Part shown: piece by piece, positions 1 through 8,462 of the stretch | How positions within the stretch are numbered: the first letter of the stretch is position 1 | How the letters are laid out: every line of letters starts with the position of its first letter | NCBI GenBank assembly: GCA_963977675.1 | Contig: CAXBPY010000077.1 | Coordinates: 1 to 11,844, forward strand | Direction: 5' to 3' | Length of the DNA stretch: 11,844 bases | DNA from: CAXBPY01 sp003455275 | GTDB lineage: Bacteria > Bacteroidota > Bacteroidia > Chitinophagales > UBA10324 | Notes under the pieces: model-generated | What the model was told of the DNA's origin: nothing | The model's input: only the letters and a program-made list of their open reading frames with translations | Database searches by the model: none | Program-made: the position numbers and the translations under genes

Positions 1-63
1 AATTTTTTTCTTCCATTTCTCCTCTCATATTCACCACTGAAAATATTTTTTCTCTATTAAAAA

Positions 64-1605
64 ATGCTTGTAAAAACTTTTGGCTCGGCTGTATTTGGAA
101 TTGATGCGCAAACCATCACTATTGAAACTTACTATGGTAGTGGTGACTTGAAATATTCGATTGTTGGTATGCCAGAACAAGCAGTAAAGGAAAGTTTGTA
201 TCGTATTGAGGCAGCATTCAAATACATTGAAAAGAGAATGCCGAGGCAAAAACTATTAGTAAACCTGGCTCCTGCAGATATTCGAAAGGAAGGTTCAGCC
301 TATGACTTGACAATTGCAATTGGAATTCTCGCAGTGTCTGGACAAATCAATGAAGACCTTCTAGATAAGTATATCATCATGGGCGAGCTTTCACTTGATG
401 GAAGTTTGCGCCCGATAAAAGGCGCCCTACCCATAGCTATACAATCACGCAAAGAAGAATTCAAAGGATTTATTCTTCCGAAAGAAAACGCGCGCGAAGC
501 GGCAATTGTCAACAATCTCAAGGTGTATGGAATGAGTCACATAAATGAGGTAATTGATTTCCTCGAAGGAAAATCAAATCCGGATCCTGTTGTTGTTGAT
601 ACCAGAAAAGAATTTTCTGATTCGCAGAACAATGTTGAGTTTGATTTCTCGGATGTGAAAGGTCAGGAGAATATTAAGCGCGCGCTGGAGATTGCCGCTG
701 CAGGCGGACACAATGTGATTTTGATTGGTCCTCCCGGCGCAGGAAAAACAATGCTCGCAAAGCGGCTGCCCACTATACTTCCACCGCTCACGCTGAATGA
801 AGCATTAGAGACCACGAAGATTCATTCTGTTGCCGGAAAACTTGCTGCAGAATCAGCACTTGTAAGTATGCGACCGTTTCGTTCACCGCATCACACCGTA
901 AGTGATGTGGCATTGGTTGGAGGCGGCAACAATCCGCAGCCGGGGGAAATTTCTCTTGCACACAATGGAGTTTTGTTTTTGGATGAGCTTCCTGAATTCA
1001 AGAGAACTGTTCTTGAAGTTTTGCGTCAGCCAATGGAAGAAAGAAAAGTTACGATTTCGCGTGCAAAATTTTCTGTTGATTATCCTTCGAGTTTCATGCT
1101 CGTTGCTTCTATGAACCCATGCCCCTGTGGATACTACAATCATCCTGAAAAAGAATGTGTATGTGCTCCTGGTGTAGTTCAGAAATATCTGAACAAAATT
1201 TCCGGCCCGCTGCTCGATCGGATTGACTTGCATGTGGAAGTAACTCCGGTTGCATTCACTGAACTTTCATCGAAGTCAACTTCTGAAAAAAGTTTTTCAA
1301 TTAGGGAACGCGTGGAGAAAGCAAGAGAAATTCAAATTGAAAGATTCAAAGACAACAAAAACATTCATGCGAACGCGCAGATGGGAAGCAAGCAAGTGCG
1401 TGAGATTTGTAAACTCTCTCAAGCGAGCGAAACACTTTTGAAAACTGCGATGGAGCGATTGAATCTTTCCGCTCGCGCATATGACCGCATTCTAAAGGTT
1501 GCGCGAACTATAGCTGATCTTGCCGGAAGTGAAGACATAAAAACCGAACATCTTGCTGAGGCGATTCATTATCGCAGCTTAGATAAAGAGAATTGGGCGG
1601 GTTAA
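64..1605 (+). CDS. yifB: YifB/ComM-family Mg chelatase-like AAA+ ATPase
   Basis: The 513-residue product has the full family layout and about the usual length. An N-terminal ChlI-like (Lon-protease-fold) domain spans roughly residues 1-165. The AAA+ Mg-chelatase domain spans about 190-395, and the C-terminal Mg-chelatase domain about 405-505. Visible motifs are Walker A GPPGAGKT (222-229), Walker B VLFLDE (303-308), the cysteine-rich MNPCPCG (350-356) with CVC at 365-367, GPLLDRID (381-388), and SARAYDRILKVARTIADL (469-486) in the sensor-2 region. Family knowledge: ComM of Vibrio is a hexameric helicase that aids branch migration when incoming DNA is integrated during natural transformation; other homologues are poorly studied. 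A cytoplasmic ATP-driven role on DNA is therefore likely here but inferred. The ATG at 64 fits the conserved MLVKTFGSAVFGI N-terminus. No Shine-Dalgarno motif is present, only A/T-rich sequence. The gene stands alone, 67 bp before the next plus-strand gene. Confidence 0.96.
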   Translation: MLVKTFGSAVFGIDAQTITIETYYGSGDLKYSIVGMPEQAVKESLYRIEAAFKYIEKRMPRQKLLVNLAPADIRKEGSAYDLTIAIGILAVSGQINEDLLDKYIIMGELSLDGSLRPIKGALPIAIQSRKEEFKGFILPKENAREAAIVNNLKVYGMSHINEVIDFLEGKSNPDPVVVDTRKEFSDSQNNVEFDFSDVKGQENIKRALEIAAAGGHNVILIGPPGAGKTMLAKRLPTILPPLTLNEALETTKIHSVAGKLAAESALVSMRPFRSPHHTVSDVALVGGGNNPQPGEISLAHNGVLFLDELPEFKRTVLEVLRQPMEERKVTISRAKFSVDYPSSFMLVASMNPCPCGYYNHPEKECVCAPGVVQKYLNKISGPLLDRIDLHVEVTPVAFTELSSKSTSEKSFSIRERVEKAREIQIERFKDNKNIHANAQMGSKQVREICKLSQASETLLKTAMERLNLSARAYDRILKVARTIADLAGSEDIKTEHLAEAIHYRSLDKENWAG

Positions 1606-1644
1606 ATCCTGCTGCAATTTTCCATTACACTTTCAAATAGATTC

Positions 1645-1672
1645 TACATTTGAGTTTCATAAAACTCACGCT
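1645..1672 (+). promoter_or_regulatory. Candidate -7 element and hairpin before the secreted protein gene
   Basis: TACATTTG at 1645-1652 matches the Bacteroidetes -7 consensus TAnnTTTG exactly. No clean -33 TTTG lies at the expected distance; the nearest T-rich stretch is TTTTC about 22 bp upstream. Overlapping the end of this element is a 7-bp inverted repeat with a 4-base loop, TGAGTTT-CATA-AAACTCA (1651-1668), ending 4 bases before the ATG at 1673. It could be an operator or a leader hairpin, or it could be chance. It has no U tract and few G/C pairs, so it is a poor terminator for the gene upstream. Confidence 0.3.
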
Positions 1673-4600
1673 ATGGCAGTTCGTTTTTCATTGCTGCTGC
1701 TTTTTATTTTCATTGGAGAAAATTCGTTTGCGTTTCACAATGAAGAACTAAACTTTTCCCTGAAAAAAAATTCCTCCTCCTTTATTGAAAATAAGGGGCA
1801 AGAGTTAACCACCGATTCAAAGTCTGCAGATTTCATTCTCTTCAAAGCAGAAATTCCAGGACTGAACTTGTATGTGACTGAAACCGGATTCAGCTATGTA
1901 TTTCTTAAGCCGGAAGAAAACGAGGAAGGCAAAAAAGAAAATGTGGGCGATGCAAAACCGGAACTGAAAATTAAATATTCAAGGGTGGATGTAATTCTTT
2001 CAGGAGCAAAAATTTCCCGCGAGAATATTGAGTATGGAAAGGAAGAATCCGGGTATATAAATTTTTACAGAAGCAATCTACAGGAAGGAGTTACACATGT
2101 TCGGCACTTCAAAAATTTTACAATAAAAAATATTTATCCGGGAATTGACTGGGTATGGCACTCTCATTCTTCTTCGGGATTGAAATATGATTTTGTAATT
2201 CATGCAGGCGCAAATGCATCAGCAATAAAAATGATTTACAAGTGGGCAAAAATTTCTATTGATGAAAATGGGAAAACCGTTTTGATAAAAACTCCGCTTG
2301 GTGAGATAACAGAAGGTGAAATACAAAGTTTTCAAAACGAAAATAAAATCACTTCCAATTATTTTCTCACTCTTGAAAATGAAATTGCATTCAACATTTC
2401 AGATTACAATCATGAAAAAGATTTGGTGATTGATCCACCGCTTGCACTTGCATGGGGAACATATTATGGAGGTACTGGTATTGAAGGAATAACTAATGCT
2501 TCTACTGATCCATTTGATAATTTGATTGTAAGCGGATACACATCTTCTGCTGATTTTCCGGTGATGGATCAAGGCAGCGGAGCATTTTATATGGGGACAT
2601 TCACTGGACAAAGTGATGCTTTCATTTCAAAATTTAATTCAGCAAACCAATTATTATGGTCAACTTATTTCGGGGCAACTGACCTTGTAGGTGCGCGGGC
2701 GCATGCTGTTGATAGCAACGGAAATATTTTTATTTCAGGTAATGATTATGGACCTACTATTCCTTTACAAAATCCCGGCGGAGGCGCGTACTTTCAAAGC
2801 TCATCTGGTGGTGGCGGCTTAGACGCTTTCATTGCCCGATTTGATGTTAATGGAATCCTTAACTGGAGCACATTTTACGGAGGTGATGGAGAAGACTGGA
2901 TTTTTTCTCTGACAACTGATAACCTGGGAAATCTATTTGCCGGTGGTTATACCAATTCATCAAATTTTCCAGTACAAAATGCTGGTGGTGGTTCTTTTTA
3001 TCAAGCAGGTCTTTACGCCCTGGCTCAATATGATAATTTCATTATTAAGTTTAGCAATAATGGTGTAAGGCAATGGTCAACTTATGTTGGAGGCAGCTAC
3101 GATGATAAAGGGATTTCTCTCTCAACTGATGTACCCGGAAATTTGTTGGCCACCGGAATTACCACCTCGCCAGATTATCCGATTCAAAATTTATCTGGAG
3201 CATATAACCAATCAGTTTTTAATGGCGGAAGTTCATCTTCATTCGCAATGAAATTTGACATTAACGAAAATTTAATTTGGAGTACTTTTTTAGGTGGCTC
3301 AGGATATGACAGAGGAATAAGTTGTGCTGCTGATCCTTCAGGAAATTTTTATTTAACCGGCGAAACTGATTCTCCAAATTTCCCAACCAATGATCCCGGG
3401 GGAGGAGCTTATTTTCAAAACTCATTAGGTGGCACTACAGATATTTATATTTCAAAATTCAATTCTTCGTGCTCGCTTCAATGGAGCACTTATTATGGTG
3501 GAACCAGTATTGATCAATTGTGCTATTATGGTTCCGTTTCGTATGCGAATCCGTTATTTATTGATTCGTTCGGAAATGTTTACCTAACATTTCTTTCTAA
3601 GAGTTCTGATCTTTTTTTATTAAACCCGGGTAACGGAGCATTTTTTCAAGGCGTGCTTAACGGAACAAACAGAGACGATGTAATTTCTGTATTTGATCAA
3701 AACGGGGTGATTCATTGGGCTACATTATTTGGAAGTATAGGAGCTGATATGGCAAACTCAGTGACTGTAAACAGCCAGGGAGATATCTACGCAGTTGGTG
3801 AATGGAATGGTATAAATTCAAATGCAATTCTCAATTCAGCTACTGGGTCTTATTTTGTTGGTGCTCATATATCAGGTGATGACTCCTACATTGTAAAGTT
3901 TGAACCACTCAATCCAATTATTAATCTTCCACTTGAGGTTAATACAATTTCAACTCCTGTTTCCTGTTCAGGAAATTGTGATGGTTACGCATTTGTAATT
4001 CCAACCGGAGGCACCGCACCGTATAATTTCATCTGGAGTTTCAATGGGTCAACTAACGATTCTATTTTCAATCTATGCGCTGGAAATTATTTTGTAACAG
4101 TGACAGATTCTCTCGGAGCTACAGCAGTTGATTCTGTAATTGTGAATTCACCAAATGTGTTGGCAACAAGCGTTTCAAATGCAGTGATTAATTGCTTCGG
4201 AGATTCTGCTGATGTAAACATTACTGCAAGCGGAGGAACAACTCCTTACACCGGAACCGGAATCTTTACTCTTGGTTCAGGCAATTACAATTACATAATT
4301 TCCGATGCGCATGGCTGCGCTGATACAGTAAACTTTTCCCTCACCGAACCACCGCAACTTAACATCACTGTGATAGCCGGAACTATAAGTTGCTTCGGAG
4401 GAACTACAACTGTTCATGTAACCGCAAATGGCGGAACGCTCCCTTTTTCGGGAACAGGTGATTTTATAGGAGGCGCCGGCAATCACACTTATACAGTCAC
4501 TGATGCCAATGGATGTGCGCAGTCACAAACAATTTCCATCACTCAACCCCTTGCATTTAGTGTTTCAATTACTGAAAGTGGAAATATTATTTGCTATGGC

Positions 4601-5266
4601 GACAGTGTTCATCTTGTAGCAAATGCAAGTGAGCAAGCAAATTTTACCTGGCTGCCGGGAAATCAAACTTCTGTTTCAATTAATGAAATAATTCTTCAGT
4701 CAGAAAATTTCATTCTCACCGGAACGAATGATAGCGGCTGTGTTGATACCGCCATGATTTCAATCACGATGGATTTGCCAACCGTATCATTAGGAAACGA
4801 TCTTACAATTCCGTGCAATGCTACACTGATAGTTTTGGACGCAGGAAATGGTTTCGCTTCATATGTCTGGCAAAACGGAAATACTTTGCAGTATGACACA
4901 ATTGAGCAGCAAGGTGAATATTCAGTAGTAGTAACAGATAATTTTGGCTGCGAGGCATTTGATACTGTTCAGGTCAATTTCAATAATTGCACTGATATGG
5001 AGGTTCCTACAGCATTCACTCCAAACAATGACGGACACAATGATTTATTTCACATATTGAACGCACAAAATTTCTATTTGAATTACTTGCGTATTTACAA
5101 TCGCTGGGGCGAATTGATATTTGAAACTGAAGATATAAATGAATATTGGGATGGAAAATATCTTGATAAAAATTGTGATGCCGGAGTATATGTTTTTGAT
5201 ATTTCAGGGAAAAACAGATTAGGAAATTCTGTAAGCAGGAAAGGGAATGTAACACTGCTGCGCTGA
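1673..5266 (+). CDS. Secreted seven-bladed SBBP propeller protein with SprB repeats and gliding-type T9SS C-terminus
   Basis: The product has 1197 residues. Residues 1-20 form a signal peptide with a likely cut after NSFA. About residues 35-255 resemble the DUF7948-type domain that precedes SBBP repeats (starts FIENKGQ, contains PGIDWVWH and DLVIDPP). Seven SBBP propeller blades follow, each opening with W(S/G/A)T(Y/F/L)(Y/F/V/L)G at residues 261, 329, 398, 468, 536, 604 and 682. Three SprB-like repeats come next (about 760-960, with CSGNCDG, NCFGD and SCFGG), then two Ig/PKD-like domains (about 963-1105). The end (1106-1197) is a gliding-motility-associated C-terminal domain with VPTAFTPNNDGHND, YNRWGELIFET and YWDGKY, the type-B sorting signal. 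The protein is expected to cross the inner membrane by Sec and the outer membrane by T9SS, then be surface-held or released. An adhesin or gliding role is an inference from SprB-like parts; the ligand is unknown. No catalytic domain is visible. Confidence 0.93.
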   Translation: MAVRFSLLLLFIFIGENSFAFHNEELNFSLKKNSSSFIENKGQELTTDSKSADFILFKAEIPGLNLYVTETGFSYVFLKPEENEEGKKENVGDAKPELKIKYSRVDVILSGAKISRENIEYGKEESGYINFYRSNLQEGVTHVRHFKNFTIKNIYPGIDWVWHSHSSSGLKYDFVIHAGANASAIKMIYKWAKISIDENGKTVLIKTPLGEITEGEIQSFQNENKITSNYFLTLENEIAFNISDYNHEKDLVIDPPLALAWGTYYGGTGIEGITNASTDPFDNLIVSGYTSSADFPVMDQGSGAFYMGTFTGQSDAFISKFNSANQLLWSTYFGATDLVGARAHAVDSNGNIFISGNDYGPTIPLQNPGGGAYFQSSSGGGGLDAFIARFDVNGILNWSTFYGGDGEDWIFSLTTDNLGNLFAGGYTNSSNFPVQNAGGGSFYQAGLYALAQYDNFIIKFSNNGVRQWSTYVGGSYDDKGISLSTDVPGNLLATGITTSPDYPIQNLSGAYNQSVFNGGSSSSFAMKFDINENLIWSTFLGGSGYDRGISCAADPSGNFYLTGETDSPNFPTNDPGGGAYFQNSLGGTTDIYISKFNSSCSLQWSTYYGGTSIDQLCYYGSVSYANPLFIDSFGNVYLTFLSKSSDLFLLNPGNGAFFQGVLNGTNRDDVISVFDQNGVIHWATLFGSIGADMANSVTVNSQGDIYAVGEWNGINSNAILNSATGSYFVGAHISGDDSYIVKFEPLNPIINLPLEVNTISTPVSCSGNCDGYAFVIPTGGTAPYNFIWSFNGSTNDSIFNLCAGNYFVTVTDSLGATAVDSVIVNSPNVLATSVSNAVINCFGDSADVNITASGGTTPYTGTGIFTLGSGNYNYIISDAHGCADTVNFSLTEPPQLNITVIAGTISCFGGTTTVHVTANGGTLPFSGTGDFIGGAGNHTYTVTDANGCAQSQTISITQPLAFSVSITESGNIICYGDSVHLVANASEQANFTWLPGNQTSVSINEIILQSENFILTGTNDSGCVDTAMISITMDLPTVSLGNDLTIPCNATLIVLDAGNGFASYVWQNGNTLQYDTIEQQGEYSVVVTDNFGCEAFDTVQVNFNNCTDMEVPTAFTPNNDGHNDLFHILNAQNFYLNYLRIYNRWGELIFETEDINEYWDGKYLDKNCDAGVYVFDISGKNRLGNSVSRKGNVTLLR
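2453..3907 (+). repeat. Seven tandem SBBP (beta-propeller) repeats inside the secreted protein gene
   Basis: Each unit of about 68-70 codons reads W-S-T-Y-x-G-G, then D-x-x-G-N-x-(Y/F)-x-x-G-x-T-x-S-x-(D/N)-F-P, then a glycine-rich turn such as NPGGGAYFQ, and closes with a strand of type D-x-(F/Y)-I-x-K-F. Spacing between opening tryptophans is 68, 69, 70, 68, 68 and 78 residues. Blade 6 is longer by about ten residues, around CYYGSVSYAN. Seven units would close one ring. The units are diverged at the DNA level, so recent tandem expansion is unlikely. Confidence 0.85.
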
Positions 5267-5277
5267 AAGATTTTGTC

Positions 5278-6609
5278 TTAAACCAACCCTCTGGATTTCA
5301 ACTCCAAATATTTGTTCACTGTATTCATGGCGAGTTCTTCAGGGCGCGTGAGTATGCTTTGAATTCCATAAGTGTTCAGCTGCTGAACGATTTGAAGCTT
5401 CTCTGCAGAAAATTTTTCGGCAATTGTTCTGTAATAAATATCTTCTACTGTGCCGGATTTCTGTTGTGAGTAATCCTGAATTTCCGTGTTCTGAAAAAAT
5501 ACAACCACTAATAAGTGTCGCATATTCATTTTACGAAGCAGCGGCATTACACGCTCCATCGCATACAAACTTTCGAAGTTCGTAAATAAAAAAAGTAAAC
5601 TTCGTTGTGTAATTCTGTTGCGAACTACAGAATAAAGGTTTTCGAAATTAGATTCGAGCAACCGCTCTTTCTCGCGGTAGAGTTGCTCCATAATTTTTCG
5701 GAGTTGCGTTCCTCCTTTTTCCGCCTTCACATACACATCGCATTTATCCGCGAACGAAACCAATCCTGCTTTATCGTGCTTGCGCAAAGCAATGTTTGTA
5801 ATCACGAGTGAAGTGTTAATCGCATGATCGAGCAAACTCAAATCGAGAAACGGCATGTGCATGATTCTGCCTTTGTCAATGATGCAATAAATCTGTTGCG
5901 CGCGCTCATCTTCATACTGATTTACCATCAGTTCATTTTTTCTTCCGGTGGCTTTCCAGTTTACACTTCTTATGTCATCGCCCTGCACATAATTTTTTAT
6001 TTGTTCAAACTCATAACTGTGACCGAGGCGGCGCATTTTCCGCAAACCTTGCAGCGTGCTGATTCGGGAGAAAGCAATCAATTCAAACTTTTTCATTTGA
6101 ATGATGTTCGGAAAAACTGCAACTGTTTGTTCGCACAGTTCCACATATCTTCTTTCCACCAAACCAAGAATGCTTCGCAGAAAAATATTGATGTTGCCAA
6201 ACAGATACTCTCCGCGAATTACAGGGCGAAGAGTATAGTTGATTTTTTTTCGTTCGCCCTCTGAAATTTTCAGGTTGAGTTTGAAATTCCGTTCCTGCAT
6301 TTGCACTGGCAACTCATCCACCACACTCGCGCTCACACTTAACGGCGAAAGATTTGCTATCTGTAATTCAACATGCTGTAATTCTCCAAGTGAAAGAACG
6401 GGGGGCACTTTGCGGACTGCTTTAATTCTCATTTGAGAATTAAACAATAGAAAAATATCCGAAATAAACGCCGTGACTAGTAGCACGAGCGCTCCGATAC
6501 ATGGATAGAATAAAAATGGAAAAGCGAAGCTCACACCAAACAGTGCAATCATTACTGAAAGTGCAATGAAAAAACGATTGGTAAGAAAAAGTGAGCGGAA
6601 AAAATTCAA
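5278..6609 (-). CDS. DUF58 family membrane-anchored protein, apparent TTG start
   Basis: The product has 443 residues. Two hydrophobic segments (about 11-30 and 34-56) anchor it, followed by a beta-rich region (about 62-170). The DUF58 hallmark YVQGDDIRSVNWKATGR lies at 207-223, and a von Willebrand A-like fold begins with IYCIIDKGR (240-248). In family members the metal site there usually reads DxSxS; here it is D-K-G-R-I, so metal binding may be lost. DUF58 proteins are commonly encoded beside MoxR AAA+ ATPases and thought to act with them in envelope processes, but no MoxR gene is present here. The start is chosen at TTG (6609) because MNFFRSLFLTNRFFIAL fits the family N-terminus as I know it. 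No in-frame ATG exists between the upstream stop (6661-6663) and codon 20, which lies inside the first membrane segment. It ends 11 bp from the convergent secreted-protein gene and lies 82 bp downstream of fabG. Confidence 0.88.
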   Translation of the reverse strand: MNFFRSLFLTNRFFIALSVMIALFGVSFAFPFLFYPCIGALVLLVTAFISDIFLLFNSQMRIKAVRKVPPVLSLGELQHVELQIANLSPLSVSASVVDELPVQMQERNFKLNLKISEGERKKINYTLRPVIRGEYLFGNINIFLRSILGLVERRYVELCEQTVAVFPNIIQMKKFELIAFSRISTLQGLRKMRRLGHSYEFEQIKNYVQGDDIRSVNWKATGRKNELMVNQYEDERAQQIYCIIDKGRIMHMPFLDLSLLDHAINTSLVITNIALRKHDKAGLVSFADKCDVYVKAEKGGTQLRKIMEQLYREKERLLESNFENLYSVVRNRITQRSLLFLFTNFESLYAMERVMPLLRKMNMRHLLVVVFFQNTEIQDYSQQKSGTVEDIYYRTIAEKFSAEKLQIVQQLNTYGIQSILTRPEELAMNTVNKYLELKSRGLV

Positions 6610-6616
6610 GATTTTG

Positions 6617-6660
6617 ATTTGATAATTTGATGATGTGCTGATTTGATAATGAATTTCACT
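6617..6660 (+). repeat. Octamer-array element, ATTTGATA type, between DUF58 gene and fabG
   Basis: Four consecutive 8-bp units, ATTTGATA, ATTTGATG, ATGTGCTG (diverged) and ATTTGATA, run from 6617 to 6648. An ATG-led tail, ATGAATTTCACT, takes the total to 44 bp. It starts 7 bp upstream of the proposed TTG start of the DUF58 gene, which reads away from it on the minus strand. It shares its architecture with the elements at 8419-8462 and 9961-10004, though the unit sequence differs (GAT instead of GAA/GGA). The function is unknown. Confidence 0.6.
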
Positions 6661-6691
6661 TTACTAAACATTACCAAAAATCAAGCTTCGA

Positions 6692-7438
6692 TTAAATACT
6701 CAAACCGCCGCAAACACACAATGCTTGTCCGGTAATGTAGCTGCTCATATCAGAGCCGAGAAACACACAGAGGTCTGCTACTTCATTCGTTGTTCCGAAG
6801 CGTGACATTGGAATGTCTGCCAGAAATTTTTCTTTCGTATCAGGTGCAAGAGCATGAGTCATTTCAGTTTCTATGTAGCCGGGAGCAATTGCATTGCAAC
6901 GGATGTTTCGTGAGCCAAGTTCTTTCGCAATTGATTTTGTGAAACCAATAATTCCTGCCTTGCTCGCTGCATAATTTGCCTGACCAGCATTGCCAAACAA
7001 TCCAACCACAGAACTCATATTAATGATGCTTCCGCTCCGCGCTTTAAGCATATGCCTGGTTACATGCTTCGTGATGTTGAAAACTGATTTCAGATTAGTG
7101 TCAATTACTTCCTGCCATTGTTGTTCGCTCATGCGCATCAGCAATCCATCTCGTGTAATTCCGGCATTGTTAATTACTATATCAATCTTCCCAAATTCCA
7201 TCATCACATTTCCAATCAGGTGTTCAGCTTCTGTGTGAGATGCTGCATTTGATTTATATCCTATTGCTTTCACTCCTGAATGATGAAGCGCTCCTTCCAA
7301 TGCAAGTGCTTTCTCTGCTGAGGATAAATAAGTGAATGCAACATTGGCTCCATGATCGGCATATTTTTTTGCAATGGTCTCACCAATTCCCCGTGATGCT
7401 CCGGTAATCAACGCAACTTTTCCTTCGAGTAATTTCAT
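6692..7438 (-). CDS. fabG: 3-oxoacyl-[ACP] reductase FabG
   Basis: This 248-residue short-chain dehydrogenase is of normal FabG length. It is expected to reduce 3-oxoacyl-ACP to (R)-3-hydroxyacyl-ACP with NADPH in the type II fatty acid synthesis cycle, in the cytosol. The glycine-rich nucleotide motif TGASRGIG is at 12-19 and NNAG at 90-93. The FabG-typical GITRDGLLMRM follows (93-103). The catalytic set is Ser143 (in NMSSVVG), Tyr156 and Lys160 (YAASK), with N115 in DTNLKSVF. The APGYIETEMT segment (185-194) and the C-terminal ITGQALCVCGG agree with the true FabG branch rather than a generic SDR. The ATG at 7438 gives the standard MKLLEGKVALITGASRGIG start. It sits 24 bp downstream of sucD on the same strand, so co-transcription is likely. 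It differs clearly from the second SDR at 10121-10837. Confidence 0.95.
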   Translation of the reverse strand: MKLLEGKVALITGASRGIGETIAKKYADHGANVAFTYLSSAEKALALEGALHHSGVKAIGYKSNAASHTEAEHLIGNVMMEFGKIDIVINNAGITRDGLLMRMSEQQWQEVIDTNLKSVFNITKHVTRHMLKARSGSIINMSSVVGLFGNAGQANYAASKAGIIGFTKSIAKELGSRNIRCNAIAPGYIETEMTHALAPDTKEKFLADIPMSRFGTTNEVADLCVFLGSDMSSYITGQALCVCGGLSI

Positions 7439-7462
7439 AATTAAAAATTTACTGTTAACAAT

Positions 7463-8344
7463 TTAAGCAGTTACTCGCATGAGCTTCACCATCGTTTCAC
7501 CAATTGTTGCCGGACTCTCTGCTACATGCACGCCACATTCTTTTAATATTTTCATTTTAGCGGCGGCTGTATCATCATGCCCGCCAACGATTGCTCCGGC
7601 ATGTCCCATTCTTCTTCCTGCAGGGGCAGTTTGTCCTGCAATAAATCCTACTACTGGTTTTTTATTTCCTGTTGATTTAATCCATCGCGCTGCCTCAGCT
7701 TCCATGCCGCCACCAATTTCTCCAATCATCACAATGCTGTCGGTGTCCGGATCATTCATCAGCAATTCAACTGCTTGCTTGGTTGATGTTCCTATCACAG
7801 GATCGCCGCCGATTCCGATTGCAGTGCTGACACCAAGGCCTGCTTTCACAATTTGATCAGCAGCTTCGTAAGTGAGAGTTCCTGATTTGGAAACAATGCC
7901 CACTCTTCCTGTTTTAAAAACGAAGCCCGGCATGATTCCAACTTTTGCTTCACCGGGTGTAATTACTCCCGGACAGTTTGGTCCAATGAGTGTGCAGTTT
8001 TTATCCTTGATGTATTCCTTCGCTTTCACCATGTCCTGCACCGGAATTCCTTCGGTGATGCAAACGATAACTTTTATTCCTGCTTCGGCTGCTTCCATAA
8101 TTGCATCGGCTGCAAACGCAGGCGGCACGAATATGATACTGGTGTTGGCTCCGGCTTGTTTTACTGCATCAGCAACTGTGTTGAACACAGGTTTTTCCAA
8201 ATGAGAAGTTCCACCCTTGCCTGGAGTAACGCCGCCCACCACATTGGTTCCATATTCAATCATTTGTGTGGCGTGAAATGTTCCTTCAGTGCCTGTGAAT
8301 CCTTGCACAATTACTCTTGAATTTTTATTGACTAAAACGCTCAT
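7463..8344 (-). CDS. sucD: Succinyl-CoA ligase [ADP/GDP-forming] subunit alpha
   Basis: The 293-residue product is the alpha subunit that pairs with SucC to interconvert succinyl-CoA and succinate with formation of a nucleoside triphosphate (TCA cycle). The CoA-binding Rossmann domain holds GFTGTEGTFH (15-24), GVTPGKGG (38-45) and GPNCPGVITPG (121-131). The ligase domain holds SKSGTLTYE (152-160), GIGGDPVIGT (177-186) and GEIGG (208-212). The phosphorylated histidine is His248 in GRRMGHAGAIVGG. The start is ATG 8344, giving MSVLVNKNSRVIVQGFTG as in other SucD proteins. The frame stays open for another 36 codons, but that stretch translates intergenic repeats and is not credible coding sequence. 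sucC, often adjacent in other phyla, is not in the window. The gene lies 117 bp after mlaF and 24 bp before fabG. Confidence 0.96.
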   Translation of the reverse strand: MSVLVNKNSRVIVQGFTGTEGTFHATQMIEYGTNVVGGVTPGKGGTSHLEKPVFNTVADAVKQAGANTSIIFVPPAFAADAIMEAAEAGIKVIVCITEGIPVQDMVKAKEYIKDKNCTLIGPNCPGVITPGEAKVGIMPGFVFKTGRVGIVSKSGTLTYEAADQIVKAGLGVSTAIGIGGDPVIGTSTKQAVELLMNDPDTDSIVMIGEIGGGMEAEAARWIKSTGNKKPVVGFIAGQTAPAGRRMGHAGAIVGGHDDTAAAKMKILKECGVHVAESPATIGETMVKLMRVTA

Positions 8345-8350
8345 GTCTTT

Positions 8351-8385
8351 ATCAGTTATTAGTTTATTGTTATTTGTTATTAGTT
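8351..8385 (-). repeat. AT-rich direct repeats (ACTAATAAC) just upstream of sucD
   Basis: Read on the minus strand, this leader contains ACTAATAAC twice (8384-8376 and 8363-8355). Related AAATAAC and AATAAAC segments lie between them. It ends 6 bases before the sucD ATG. From memory, similar ACTAATAAC-type tracts recur in intergenic DNA of Bacteroidetes genomes. Being A-rich and SD-free, it may simply be a suitable translation leader. Confidence 0.4.
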
Positions 8386-8418
8386 GAGTTTCGGAATGAA
8401 AATAGATTATGACTTTCG

Positions 8419-8462
8419 ATGTATTTACATTTTCAAATCTCCAAATTTTCAAATCTTCAAAT
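8419..8462 (-). repeat. 44-bp octamer-array element (left copy), at the mlaF stop codon
   Basis: On the minus strand it reads ATTTGAAG, ATTTGAAA, ATTTGGAG, ATTTGAAA (8462 down to 8431), then the tail ATGTAAATACAT (8430 to 8419). Its first base is the final A of the mlaF stop codon TGA. Positions 8429-8455 match 9960-9986 exactly over 27 bp in opposite orientation, and the tails differ by one base. It lies between mlaF and sucD, in the likely leader of sucD. Confidence 0.75.

Noticed and set aside
44..51. TATTTTTT before yifB as a -7 element
   Set aside because: It lacks the final G, has no -33 TTG at the right spacing and lies in a T-rich stretch where matches are expected by chance.
2453..3907. 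Tandem repeats as a CRISPR array or DNA satellite
   Set aside because: The repetition is at the protein level (propeller blades of about 205 bp) with diverged DNA and no constant repeat-spacer pattern.
5824..6264. Plus-strand open frame of 146 codons opposite the DUF58 gene
   Set aside because: It is antisense to a well-supported DUF58 coding region and shows no domain or signal of its own.
7479..8204. Two long plus-strand open frames opposite sucD
   Set aside because: They mirror the sucD codon pattern on the other strand, being Pro/Ile/Ala-rich with no motif; shadows of a conserved gene.
8345..8452. A 36-codon N-terminal extension of SucD from a TTG at 8452
   Set aside because: The added codons translate the octamer array and the ACTAATAAC tract, and ATG 8344 gives the normal SucD start.
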